Shown here piece after piece: positions 44,400 to 55,189 of a DNA stretch of 64,000 nucleotides (positions within the stretch are counted from its first letter, which is position 1; the number at the start of each line of letters is the position of its first letter). The DNA comes from Amblyomma americanum (Eukaryota; Arthropoda; Arachnida; Ixodida; Ixodidae), in NCBI RefSeq assembly GCF_052857255.1, contig NC_135500.1, forward strand, positions 47,861,772-47,925,771. The letters run 5' to 3'. The position numbers and the translations under genes were made by a program. Under the pieces are notes generated by a model. The model worked only from the letters and a program-made list of their open reading frames with translations, did not search any database and was not told where the DNA came from.

Positions 44400-44690
44400 T
44401 CCCCCCTGTCAGGTGAAGTGTCAAGAGACACGCTGTTTGCTACGCGGGTGGCAGTGTGAGGGTCAGTAACAAGGGTGAAGCCCAGTTCCTGTGCCCGTCA
44501 CCACAGATTGCTACTCTTTCAGATGGCGCCGCGGTATCCCCAAGCGTGGTGGTGGACATTTAAATTGCCTACTTTGAGGAGACCCGAATGGTGCGCGAGC
44601 TTGTTGACACGAGAATGAAGGGGGTGAAGTCACATTTCTGTCTTTTGGAAAGCTATAAAGGTTAAGAATGAAGAAGCTTTGGTCACCTCT
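44400..44690 (-). pseudogene. LINE K ORF2 endonuclease fragment
   Basis: SFFILNLYSFPKDRNVTSPP, then (frame change) a degraded DFNAPH-type block reading FKCPPPRLGIPRRHLKE, and TLVTDPHTATRVANSVSLDT. These match APE-endonuclease blocks of I-clade LINEs. The catalytic GDFNAPH aspartate is not preserved. Confidence 0.65.
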
Positions 44691-44691
44691 T

Positions 44692-45945
44692 TTACGAGGG
44701 AGGAGTTCGATCAAGATGCTGTCTACTCAAACGTCGTCTAAGGAGTGTTGGACGGCCGTCAGGTTGCGTTGAATCAAAATAGCGGTGTCGGGAACGATGG
44801 GAGGTGGTGGCACTGTCTGAGCTCGCAGCCTCTAGTTGGAGTTGCAGTGCGGCAGGAGCCACTTTGTAGCGGCGTTTACAGTCGGAGGAGCCAATCTGCT
44901 GAGGGCCAGAACAAACTACACAAGTGGGGACGCATTCATGGGCCTGATCAGGGCCGCGAGCTGAGTAGTGAGGACACTTGGAGAGCTTGGGAGACGGGCA
45001 AACGGCCTCTTCGTGTCCCGTTTTGCGACAGTTAAGGCACGCTTCCGCTTTGTTCTTGAAGATGTAACAGCGCACAGCACTGCTGGCGTAGGAGACTTGG
45101 CGGGGGACCTTGGTCCCTGCGAAGTGATGACAATAGATGAGATCTTGCATAAACGACAGGCGTAGTGAATGCAGTGTTCTGTATTCTGAGGTATCAAGTA
45201 CTCCATTATTTCCTCCTGGATCTCATCCATGTATTGGGGGTGAATGATACCTCGGGCCTATGCGTCTGGTGGGGCCAAATAGGTGGGAACTGAGTAGCTT
45301 GTCGGACCCAGGATGATTGCCTGGATCTTCGTATAAGTGATTGCGCGGTCCCGGCTCGGAGTACCAAAGGTGAGGGTGTTGTGAACGAAATTCACTCGAA
45401 GGCGGTCCTCTGCGGTGTCGGAGTAGGCCAAACCAAGGCTTGAGGTGATTGCTCTGCGAAGAGCGTTCTCGCCCCAGGCACGCACATTGAGGCCTCCGCG
45501 AGGGCGAATGATGACTTTAAGACGTGGCAGTGACGGAGCGCGGCGAGGTAGCTTACGTGACGAGGAGGTGGAGGGAGATGGCTGTTGGGTCGCGGTATGC
45601 TGTGCGGACGCGGAAGGCGACGCTGTCAGCGGTGGCTTGGGAGTGCGTTTCGAAGATGATGAAGCGGCGGAGCCGCGTTCGTAGCAGTGGGCTGCGTAGG
45701 TCCATTCCGTGGGTGTATACTACTCAGGGGCCAGATCCTCCCCCTCCACGGTGACGACGTCCATGCTTGCCGATGCACTGGGCTTGGCTGCCAATCGGAG
45801 CCTATCGCCAGCGGCGGTAGAGGAAGAGAGGATGGCGCTGGGCTCGGTGGAAACAAGTATCCATGCAGGTCACAAAAACGGAGTGCCTGTCTTGAAAATG
45901 GGCTGGGCAGGTGCCGGGCACCTTCGTGAACTTCGGGAGACACAA
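44692..45945 (-). pseudogene. LINE K ORF1 with CCHC-type knuckles
   Basis: Over three frames: a proline/serine-rich start, KVIIRPRGGLNVRAWGENAL, RRAITSSLGLAYSDTAEDRL and AITYTKIQAIILGPTSYSV (45,485-45,258). Then 45,150-44,692 has CLNCRKTGHEEAVC, a second CPHYSARGPDQAHEC (second Cys lost) and CVVCSGPQQIGSSDC. Three tandem knuckles after a RNP-like domain are typical of I-clade ORF1, which binds the element RNA. A stop follows the AYLAPPDA region at about 45,258. Confidence 0.82.
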
Positions 45946-48280
45946 TAAAATTCGGCAGAATGTCAAAAGTCAGTCAAAATAGAAAAAATAGTCGGAGCCC
46001 ATACGCACACGCGCCTCTACACCAGGACAGGATCGCCGACTCTCCAACTGCGAAAATCAAGCGTACGGCCGCAAATCACCCACCTGCTGAAGCAGCTCTT
46101 CGCTCACAAGACTGGCGTTTTGCGTACTGACAATGAATGGAATGCACATTGGAGCTTTGCGCTTATTTTCTGTTTCTTTTCCGAATTCATGAGAGCGAAA
46201 TGAGCTGGTGAAGCAGCTCAGGGTTACGCGGAGGATCTGCAGAAGCGGTCATAGATGTGCTCCATACGCTGAGTGGCACCTGTGCAAATTGAAATCTGCT
46301 CCGTCACTCTGAAATATCACGCCTCTCCTGTCATAGAGGGTTTGCGGGTAGTTGTCTGAACGTGACAGCACCTGCGACTTGGCCATTAAGTGTTCGTTTG
46401 TTTTTATATTATATCTGGGCACCACTGGATCAACGAATGAAAAATTTTACCTTTTCCACGCTATTTAAAGGTGTTTTCAATCACATCGCGAGCAAATGCA
46501 TTCTTTCTCTAACTGAAACAACTGCAGTCATTCGTTCAAACGCAACGCCTCCGTTTTCTCTAGTTGCGCAGAGTGTAGGAGAGCGCTCGTAGGTAATGCA
46601 TGTTTTTGGGCGAATCGGTTTATCTTGTTGAAAAGAGATTAACGCAATAACTGCCAGGACGAAGACAGGGAGACAATACCAATCACAGGCGCTGTTAGGT
46701 GAACTCGAATAACCTTTCTTTATCTATTTACTCTAAAGGCATTGCAACGGGAGAGCAAGGAATAAACACTGCTGGAGTCGCGGTATCCATGTTCGCCGCG
46801 CACGTTCTCTAGCAGCAAAGCAGACACGCGCCTCGTTTGAGGCTTGCAGTGTCGCTGCTCTGCCGCCGCCACTCACTCGTTCGCGCTCCGCTGGAAGGGG
46901 CAAGTGTGCCCTCTATGCCAGAATGTATATACTCGCGTGTCGCAGCAACGAACAGCAACTCTCCAGCTGAATTTGTATACCGTGCTTCGCTGGCGGGGAA
47001 AAATCAACACCGAGCACACAAAAATGAAACCGGAAAAGACGAGCGCGCGTTGTCGTCGCGTCGTTTGCGGTAGTGCAGCGATCCGCTGCCTTCTCTCCTT
47101 CTGCTTCTCCTCCCCGGACTGTCGTCATAATCAGAGCACGCCCCCGTCTCCTCGCTCCCCGTGCTTTCCTTTAATTAACGGCCGCTGCCGACGCGGGGAA
47201 ATTCATTAGGGCGCGCGAGTTCCCGTCAGGTTTGGACGGCCATAAAAGCCCGCCGCTGGTCCGCGCGACAGCGACCAAACAGGCCGCGGGACAGGACTCA
47301 TAGACAGCCGCGCATAAATAAATGAAACGCACCAGGGTCTCCCTCCCTGCCAGAGCTGTGAGCAGCCATTCGAGGCCCTGCTGCCCTTTCTCTCAGTGCT
47401 CGGTCGAGACTCGACGACCTGGCCTTTTCGCGCTGGAAAAACACTAACAACGAGGTTTAGTGGCCGAGGTTCCTGTTGAAGTTCCATACCAGCGCTGCCG
47501 GGGCGCGAGCGCGTGGACACGGTCGTCGCGCTGCCAGCAACGGTTGCGTAGTAGTGCTCCACTGTGTTCAGAGCATGTTTTCTTGCGGCAATATCGCAGG
47601 CGCGGGCATTTGATCATGGGGTCTTTACGAGCTTATTTAAGTGTAGTGCACTGAGGACACAGACAGAAGTCGGCCTTATAGCACAGTTGGTCAAATCCCG
47701 ACGCAATTTTTAAAAACTTCGTTTACTGTTCATTAACCTTGCGAATCATTTAATAAATATATAACAACATTTGACATATTCCTGAGACTGTGTGCACTTT
47801 TAATGTGCAATAATAATTAAAGGCATACACTTTTATTTTGTGTCCTTCGAATTTACAAGGTACGCGTAACCGTTTGATATTGCAAATTCTATCGTATAGG
47901 TTCCGGTACTCTTCTAGGTTACACGACAACCTTTAACACAGACGTTAGCTTGCAACCTTTAAATGTGTAGCCGTTAATAATGGCACATTTAAAATTTTGC
48001 ATACATGTACTCACGGGTATATGGAAACCTTATAAATTAGAAGTATATGCATCAGCTTATAACTTATATAATAGAGCGAATAACATTAAACAAGGGACGA
48101 CGACTGAGATAGAGTGCAAAGAGCGGTGACTTCCAACTGTTTACTCTGCTGAAGGCGCCACACATATGTACAAGTGCGAAGCGCCGACAGGGAAGGCAAA
48201 GGAAAGAAAAAGAGATGAATAAAACCGATAGCATGAATGGCAGTCTTTTACTGTAAACTTCTAATCTAACGTTTAATGGA
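45946..48280. other. Unassigned; GC-rich segment at 46,800-47,560
   Basis: No gene recognised. 46,800-47,560 is GC- and CpG-rich and contains several homeodomain-type motifs in about 170 bp: TTTAATTAACGG (47,169-47,180), AAATTCATTAGG, GGCCATAAAAGC and GCATAAATAAATGAAACG. It might be a regulatory element. Frames here (for example 47,206-47,562 minus) have no domains. The flanks are A/T-rich. Confidence 0.4.
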
Positions 48281-48345
48281 ATGAAATACCGCACACCTCA
48301 GGTTAGACCCGAACTTGCGACCTCCGCATGTTCGGCGCAAACCTC
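48281..48345 (-). repeat. tRNA-SINE-like fragment
   Basis: The minus strand has GCGGAGGTCGCAAGTTCGGG, a B-box-like segment (GCAAGTTCGGGTC), followed by a GGTATTTCATTCC tail. This resembles another tick tRNA-derived SINE in which ...GGAGGTCGCAGGTTCGGTCC... is common. Short and degenerate. Confidence 0.35.
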
Positions 48346-48393
48346 TCGAATTGGACTGGGAACATCGCACGGCACGTGCAGAGGTTGTTGTTC

Positions 48394-48660
48394 ATATCGT
48401 CACGGCCAGGCTTGGACAAAAAGATTTCAAAGCGTGGTTCTTGTGTGTGTGGTGGACGTGGAGGCCGAAGTGTACCCGGACGCTGGCCCTTATTGTATGG
48501 CTCCTTGGCTGTTATTGGTGGAGGTGTTCGGTGCCGCAACAGCCCAGGAGCCATACAATAAGGGCCAGTGCCCGGATACACTTCGTCCTCCACGTCCCCC
48601 ACCCACCAGCACCATACTTCGCCATCTTCTTTTTCCGTGCCTACGGCCGTGACAATACCA
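48394..48660. repeat. Foldback (MITE-like) element, about 120-bp arms
   Basis: Arms 48,394-48,514 and 48,541-48,660 are reverse complements at roughly 80%. The inner 60 bp are about 87% identical (GGCCCTTATTGTATGGCTCC is exact), with a loop of about 26 bp. The outer parts match at TAT(C/T)GTCACGGCC. No TIR/TSD could be fixed. Confidence 0.8.
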
Positions 48661-48684
48661 TATCTGCAGTCTGCTGCAAAAAGG

Positions 48685-49910
48685 CAAGTGCAGACGGTCC
48701 TACACAACAGGCTTCAAACTTCAAGTGGCAGCTGAGGAACACGGTAAAGGGAGGGCAGGCGCAAGTCTGACATCGACGAAAAGTGTGTTCGCTGCTGGTG
48801 AATGCAAATGCAAGACCTCGTCGAGACTACCCGAAACCGGAAACCTTTCTGTAGGCAACAGTGCAAGTTCCCAAAACTTAAAGAGGACCTCGTCGAGCAC
48901 GTTCACACTTCTAGAAGCAACGGCTGTGCAGTGTCTACGGAAATGATCCGCATGAAAACCGTTAATATCGCTGAGCACATGGACAGTAGACCTGCGGACT
49001 TCAAAGCCAGTCGAGGGTGGCTTCAACGTTTTACGAAATGGCACTAACTCTTCATCCGTCGTTGAAAGACGTTGTGCCTCAAGCTGCGAGCCAAATACGA
49101 TGAATAAATAATTAAGTTTATTCACTTTGTCAATGCGCTTCGGAGGCAGCATGGGTGCAGAGCGCAAAACGCTTGTCTAGAACACGTTCTCGGCGTGTTT
49201 TGGGCCTGAACACGCGATATATAGCGATAATTTTGGTTCAAAATGGTCTGGATGTAAGCATGCATGTGCACTTTAACTCATAAGATTTCATCCTCATTTC
49301 TTGCCTTCCTGAGTGCAGCGGCTTTAGGAGCTGCGGATTACACAGTTCGGTCGTTATAGACATGTGTTCTGCCATCTGTACGACATCCGACAGATAGGCA
49401 ATGCTGATCAGATGTTGTGCCAGAAGCTGCCAGCCGAATGAGAGGACGAAATAATAAAGTTTCATCAATATTTCAACGCACATCGCAGGGAGCACGAGTA
49501 CGACGTCTGACAGATAGGCAATGCTGATCAGACTCCAATCTCGTTCAATGCCTCTGAAAATTGCACGGTGGAAGCCAAGAGGACGAAGAGTGTCTCCGTG
49601 TGCTCTACTAGCGGCGAACGGCCAAGATGTACTGTGATGCTTTGCACCATCGTTGATGGAAAGAAGCTTCCACCCTACGCTATCTTTAAGCACACTATAT
49701 TTGGTGCATTGTATGCACGTGACACAGAAACCGAAGAAACTCAGCCGAGCTTTTTATGCGGCGAAGGCGACACCGCGCAATATTCGTGGCACGAATGGAA
49801 GACACGAAAAGCTCAGCAAGCCTGTATTATTGTTATGCATATTTGTAATAAGGTAATGAAGGCAGTGCACAGGCAAGGAACGAAGATTCTTTCGCGCGGT
49901 TGCTGTTTCA
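48685..49910 (+). pseudogene. pogo/Tigger-like transposase remnant
   Basis: Plus-strand blocks in order: RRSYTTGFKLQVAAEEHGKG (48,685 on; Brinker-type HTH DNA-binding region found at the start of many pogo-like transposases); FPKLKEDLVEHVHTSRSNGC, VSTEMIRMKTVNIAEHM and DFKASRGWLQRFTKWH (48,870-49,044; CENP-B HTH); LRAKYDE-stop-IIKF (49,080-49,110); QIGNADQTPISFNA (about 49,513-49,550), which carries the first catalytic Asp of the DDE domain; and CTVMLCTIVDGKKLPPYAIF (49,640-49,700). Rest of DDE is missing or decayed. A segment is internally duplicated (see findings). It would encode a cut-and-paste transposase. Confidence 0.82.
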
Positions 49911-51074
49911 TTTTCTTTTAGGATACGTTACTTTCTATGGCGAGAATCGCCACAATAAATCAGTCTTATGTTAGCCTCTGTTGTTTTCCTAAATTTACCG
50001 CAGTTTTTCTTGCCCCTCGGATTCTTGCGCCTGTCTTTGCAGTAGTTTTAAATATAAAGGTAGGACAACTTTTTGCAATTATTTCTTTTGAACGAAAGCG
50101 TTCGTTGGGCCTGAGTAAATAAGAAAAAAGCTTTATCAGCTCACTTCTTTGTTCGGAATTCAACCACGGGACAAATTTCTTGCTCACTACCACTGTGCAG
50201 AGTTGCAAACTGTGACAAGCGCAGGCTCCGAGCTCCCGGCATATTTTCTCAGCGTCAGCAATTCCCTGCAGCCTCCTTCACTCAACTTGACTTGATTCAG
50301 CCTGCCCGGGTACTTTAACCAGCGAGAAAATATTTGAGTGGAATAAACCGAAGCAACAAAGAACTGCAATAGAACACAGCACTGGACAAACATGCAGAAA
50401 AGTCGTAACCCCAAAAGTGCAGCTTTTCATTATCTAGGTCACAGCTGTTGTCCACAGGCTGGCGTTAAAATCACTTTCAAAAGTTAACGAACTCTCCAAC
50501 ATGGTCAAAAAGTTGGTTCTAGAAAGGCCTTCGACGAGTTTGAACCAACGAAATAAGACTCTATGAATACAGCAGCGAAATATGCGACAGTATTAACTAT
50601 GCATTTCTTTTAGCTCCCCTTCTTTGTGAATTCAGGCGGACATCGTCCAAAAACCGCGGCGTGCCTGAGTTTGAACATGGAGGCGAACATGAATCCAAAC
50701 CTGTCCAGAAATTTGCATATTTTTCTGTCCGAACTGTAGACAGCAGAAATTCACTAATACATGGGTGGGATTTGAATGAGACGAACATGTGTCTTCAACA
50801 TACTACCGTGTCTTCAAGCGTTACGAGTTTTGTCTTGAAGAAACAGCTCACATGAACAGCCACTTGGTGAAGATTGAACCAGCAACGGCCCTAACAGCTT
50901 TCTGATGTCGGCCATCACCGCCGCCTGTCGAGCTCTTTGCTGCATACCGTCTTCTTCTTCTTTCATCTGTTCGTTTTACGTTTACAACGCTTGGATCCAG
51001 TAGGACGTCCGCCTTGGCTTTTGAATTGAGCCGCAAGAGTCAAGTTTACTCCAGCAGCTGAGAAGATTTCTAAA
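49911..51074. other. No recognisable gene
   Basis: Short frames only (for example 50,661-50,855 plus, 50,187-50,414 minus), no motifs. Ordinary mixed sequence. Confidence 0.5.
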
Positions 51075-51084
51075 CATATCCGCG

Positions 51085-53530
51085 ACTATAAGAAAGTTGA
51101 TTTTCAGGCCATTATTAGGGAACTCGCGATTTTCTTGATTTTTTTTTGCGACGGGTATGATGACCGCTCTGTCCATACTAACTGGAATCTATTTGTTCCC
51201 AAGGTTAAATAACTAACAGATACATATACATTGTTACGGACTTTCTCTTCCCACTCAAGAGCCTCGTGGTACAACTCCTACCTTAAACGATTATCCAATA
51301 GAAAAAAGCCTTTTTACCGAGTTGCCAAAATATCTGGTAGTAAAGAAAGAAGGGAGGCATACCGCGAAGCTAACGACACTTACGTAGCCGCACTTAAAAG
51401 CGCCAAAAATTTTATTCACAACACGCTTCCTAGCATTCTTTCCACCGTTGCTAACAAGTTTTGGCACGGCGTAAACACTAACCATACAGATATCATTAAC
51501 TTATTAGACGAAAATAACCTTGCCATCCTTGATGCAGAATGCCCAGCGGTATTGAACTACACCTCAAAACTTTGTTCATTGTACTAACGCCACTTTTCCC
51601 CAAGCGCAGACTTATAACTACATAACTATGGATGCCATTCACATCGAAGCTTGTGGTATTGAGAAGATAATTGAATCCCTTGAGTCTTGCTCCAGTTCAG
51701 GTATTGACTTAATCAGCTCGAAACTCCTTACTTAAAAAACTTACTGCTCACAGCTGCTTTCTAAGATATTTCAACAGCCTCTCGACACCGGTGCCCTGCC
51801 CGCTGACTGCAAGGTCGGGAAGGTGGTCCCGATCCATAAATCGGGTAACACGAATTGACCCCGTAATTACCGGCCCATATCTTTATTAACAAGCATTCCA
51901 CGTAATGTATTTGAGCAAATATTATACACAGACATTGCGAATTTCTTGGAATATAATTCATTTTTAAGGACACATAGCATGGTTTCCGTAAGCGACTATC
52001 TTGCGAAACGGAGTTGGCATCAATCACACATGAACTTAACGTAATCCTTGATCGCCACTCAATAGCTGACTATGTCTTTCTTGATTTCGCTAAGGCCTTC
52101 GAAAAAGTATGCCATAAATTACTACTTTTAAGATAAGCAAACTAAACCTTGATCCGAGGTTTTATGCAACTTGTGCAACTTTCTTTTGTCGTTCCAGAGT
52201 CATTAAAGCGCATAATCTTTATAAATATCGCCATAGTGCCACTTTGAAAACAAAAATCAAGAATAATATAACAAATATTAAGAATTTAGGAGAACAAAAG
52301 AAAAAAGAATCGGTGTATCCAGCAAGACTTCGCGAAGAATGGACAGTGCCGACACCCCGACCAAATCTTGCTAAAGAATGCGTTCAATACACTCTTCCAT
52401 CTATTCTAAACAGGTATATCCACATTAATTTCGATTTGTTTTCCTATTCACGTCGAGAACTTCATAATTTGTTTTTGAATAACGTGGTTTAAGTTTCCTT
52501 ATGTTTACATATTGATGTTTCGTGTAATCTTTGATGGTTCCTTGATGTGCTTGTTTTTAAAATTGTAGAAACTCTTATGCTGCTTCCCTGCCGATCATTA
52601 GGATCGTAGACTCGTCAAGCTGCCCAAGGGCAGCTTTTTTCTACGGTTCTTCCATCTGTATTGTCAGATGGGAAATGAACTTTGAAACTTTGAAACTTTT
52701 TCCTGGCTCGATACTTCCTTTGCAACTGCTCTCAATTCGTACTGCTAACAATGCTACCTCCCCATCAACCCCCGTCCATTTTGGCGTGCCATACCTGGGA
52801 TCTGTTTTAGGCCCTCTTTCATTTCTTGTTTATATTAACACCCTAATGAGTTTCGTATTCTCTAGCATGAACTTATTCGCTGATGACTGCGCGATTTTTC
52901 GTGAAATTAACGACACTAATGACGTTTGCGCTGTACTAATAGATCTCTCTTCTAAATCAGCGTGGTGAAACTTATGGCTAACGCAACTACATTTTTTAGA
53001 CTTAAAGTTTTACGTGTCTCCCTCACATCATCTAGTACTGGTGCATATTATCTAAATAATACGATACTCGAGGCCTTCACGTCGTATCGGTATCTCGGAG
53101 TTCATATATATTTCTCTCTAAATTGCTCACTCCATATTAACGCCAAAAATTAACAATGCCCACAGCAGGCTAGGTTACCTAAGTCGGAAGTTCTCCAATT
53201 CTCCTACCTCCCTAAAACTCGTGTTATATAAAACACTTGTCAGTAGCAAACTGGAATGCGCAGCTGCAATTTGGGACCTCAGCTACACAATATCAATTAA
53301 TGCGCTTCAGGTCATTTCTACACTGTGTCGATAATTCGAACCATCGACTCTCAAGCGACTGGTACATCACGAGTGTCATACTATCGTTAACAAGAAGTTA
53401 TCATTAACTTAATTTTTCACCTTACTTTGCTTTAAAAATAGTTTCTTTCCGCGCACGATCGAACACTGGAATACATTGCCCGGTCCAGTGCGTTCCCTTC
53501 CTATCGACAAATTTAAACAGGCTATAACTG
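51085..53530 (+). pseudogene. LINE E ORF2: linker, RT and C-terminus
   Basis: In order: NWNLFVPKVK and NSYLKRLSNRKKPFYRVAKI (51,180-51,330), EAYREANDTYVAALKSAKNF (51,356-51,415), VGKVVPIHKSGNTN-stop-PRNYRPISLL (51,815-51,890), EYNSFLRTHSMVS, DFAKAFEKVCHKLLLLR-type block (about 52,080-52,130), then after LINE D: GVPYLGSVLGPLSFLVYINT and NLFADDCAIFREIND (52,786-52,915; catalytic DD intact), TSYRYLGVHI (53,080-53,110) and LVSSKLECAAAIWDL. At least six frame breaks or stops, so non-functional. Confidence 0.85.
52195..52700 (+). mobile_element. LINE D: 5'-truncated 3' end inserted in LINE E
   Basis: From about 52,215 a CR1/L2-like ORF2 C-terminus reads KTKIKNNITNIKNLGEQKKK, VPTPRPNLAKECVQYTLPSI, then LNRYIHINFDLFSY and a stop at 52,490. 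The 3' UTR follows, with a perfect hairpin (AAGCTGCCC/GGGCAGCTT, 52,617-52,636) and an 8-bp tandem tail (CTTTGAAA)n at 52,677-52,700. LINE E RT resumes directly afterwards. Confidence 0.75.
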
Positions 53531-53816
53531 ATTCGTGATCTCTTTATTTACTGTACCCATACTCCACATTTGTGCGACTTTCCCTATGTATTCAAGCCTG
53601 ATATTTTAATTTTTTGCTACCATGTCTTTAGTTTTTGAATGTTTATGTCCACTCCTGGGATAGCCCCTGTAGGTGCTGCAGTACGTACAAATAAAAAATA
53701 ACGCCGCCCGTTTCATGCTCCTTTTACTTTAATCGTACTGCAAGTGTCAGCTCCATAAAAACACTCTTAAACTTCGTCGTATAAACATTAACCTTCGTCG
53801 TATTATTATTATGAAT

Positions 53817-54169
53817 GGGCACGGGAACAGTGACAAAGGGATGCCTCCAATGCTTCGTTTCTTCACTGTGCAAGCTGTGCTGGCGCTCGCCATATCAACT
53901 ACGCCGGCTGCAGGCACTGATTCGACGTTTTTCCCTGGTCCGGTGGTTGCAAGTTCGGGGATTCGGATCACCGACAACTTCAGCTTTTTACCCGGCCAGG
54001 CTTTTCTGCTCATCGAATGGCTCGTCCACACACGTCCAGCATCGTCGACGATGGCATCGCCACCCACACCGGATTTAAAGCGACGACACGCTGGATTTCC
54101 CTTCAGAGGGCACGGTAACAGTGACATCGGCATGCCTCCAATGCTTTGTTCTTCACTGTGCAGGTTTGT
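53817..54169 (+). repeat. Duplicated 62-bp leader segment of LINE B, 291 bp apart
   Basis: 53,817-53,878 and 54,108-54,168 share GGGCACGG-AACAGTGACA, ATGCCTCCAATGCTT and TTCTTCACTGTGCA. The upstream copy opens MPPMLRFFTVQAVLALAIST, a signal-peptide-like start. The downstream copy runs into the ORF1 N-terminal region and is followed by CAG/GTTTGT, a weak splice-donor match. Confidence 0.75.
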
Positions 54170-54975
54170 GCGCACAATTCTTTGCACGCTAGGAAATGCG
54201 ACGATCGCTGTTTACTTCTGTTCCCGTGCCCACGGGTGTGCATTGATGTTGCTTGTGAATGTTTTTCAATTATTTTCCTGCTTTTGCGCTCTGGCGACAT
54301 TGAATCTAACCCGGGTCCTACGACTCGCTCCCTTGTCATAGACAACTTGCCAGACAATCCGTCTGAACAAGTGAAAGTTATGTTTAAGCTGCTTAAGTAT
54401 GTACATTCTTGTACGTTGCAAAGCTCAAAAGATCAGGTCGAATTAGCAGCTGATATAAAATACATTATGAGTAGTCGGAAGAACATTGAATCAAAGTTAG
54501 CTGGAATGCACAAGAGGCTTGATGAACTCGAGGAAAAGGCAAATAAATTCGACGACATGGTTCAAGAGCTTTCATCTTTAAAGAAATCTATAGAAGACCA
54601 ACGTATTTAAAAAGATTTGCTGCAGTCTCGCCTTGATGACGCAGAAGATAGATCGCGACGTGAAAATGTATTATTTAGCGGTATACGCGATGCGGAAGAG
54701 ACTTGGGCAGATACTGAATCTAAACTTCTGGAAGCCTTGACTAAAATGGTCGAAGTATGCTCCTCGAGTTCAATTAAACGTGCACATCGCCTGGGCGTTT
54801 TTTAAGATGAGAAGTGTCCACCAATCATAGATAAATTTTCTGACACTAAAATGAAGGACAAGATATTAACCCATCGTAACCAATTTAAAACAGATAACAC
54901 CAATATCACCGAAGATTTCTCACCTGCTACGCTCCAGGGTCGAAAAAACTTTTTGAATTCGGATATAATCACGCT
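54146..54975 (+). pseudogene. LINE B ORF1 with 2A motif and coiled coil
   Basis: One frame carries FPCPRVCIDVACECFSIIFL, LLLRSGDIESNPGP (2A), then LVIDNLPDNPSEQVKVMFKL, a long coiled coil (LAGMHKRLDELEEKANKFDD) and, after an in-frame TAA at 54,608-54,610, LQSRLDDAEDRSRRENVLFS, which is the start of the RRM-like region. Another in-frame stop occurs after HRLGVF (54,803-54,805), and the frame continues with KMKDKILTHRNQFKTDNTNI. This is the nucleic-acid chaperone-like protein of the LINE. The cysteine-rich N-terminus aligns with LINE A's. Confidence 0.82.
54293..54319 (+). other. 2A-like ribosome-skipping motif of LINE B
   Basis: Encodes GDIESNPGP, a canonical 2A core (D-x-E-x-NPGP), directly after the hydrophobic run IIFLLLRS. 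Skipping would release the short hydrophobic leader from ORF1p. Confidence 0.9.
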
Positions 54976-55189
54976 GGCCCTCGCTCTTCTAAGATAAGAT
55001 ATTACAAGCTGCACATCCAATAAATAATGCTTAATGTATAACCCTACCACGGACACTGTCGAACAAATCGTGGCACGGGCATTGGAATCGTCTCCATTGA
55101 ATTCCGTAGCTGGATCTTCCGCTGCACCGTAGGGAATCGAGAGGGGTGGTGGACAGTTGTCATCGTCGATATCAGTTCTTTATACTAAC

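Larger units (their letters stand above)
44400..45945 (-). mobile_element. LINE K (I clade) 5' part, reverse to LINE J
   Basis: The minus strand reads ORF1 with zinc knuckles (45,945-44,700), then the start of ORF2 endonuclease (44,690-44,400), contiguous and in the expected order. The element is cut off at about 44,400, where plus-strand LINE J sequence ends. It is therefore 3'-truncated or joined by rearrangement. Confidence 0.72.
51075..53702 (+). mobile_element. LINE E (same family as LINE B), carrying LINE D
   Basis: ORF2 from just after the endonuclease to the 3' end. The frames parallel LINE B throughout: SYLKRLSNRKKPFYRVAKIS against SHIRRLSNKKKRLYHRAKLS, and LGYLSRKFSNSPTSLKLVLY against LGYLRRNFSAASSSLKLILS. 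It ends with a hairpin (AGCCCC/GGTGCT, 53,662-53,677) and an AAATAAAA tail. A foreign LINE 3' end (LINE D) interrupts RT at about 52,195-52,700. The 5' part including endonuclease and ORF1 is absent. Confidence 0.82.

Noticed and set aside
44430..44500. Plus-strand YAGGSVR reading as an RNase H TDGSV motif of LINE J
   Set aside because: The same bases read better on the minus strand as a long I-clade endonuclease block (TLVTDPHTATRVANSVSLDT).
47206..47562. 118-residue minus-strand ORF in GC-rich DNA
   Set aside because: GC-rich sequence yields open frames by chance; no motif or start context supports it.
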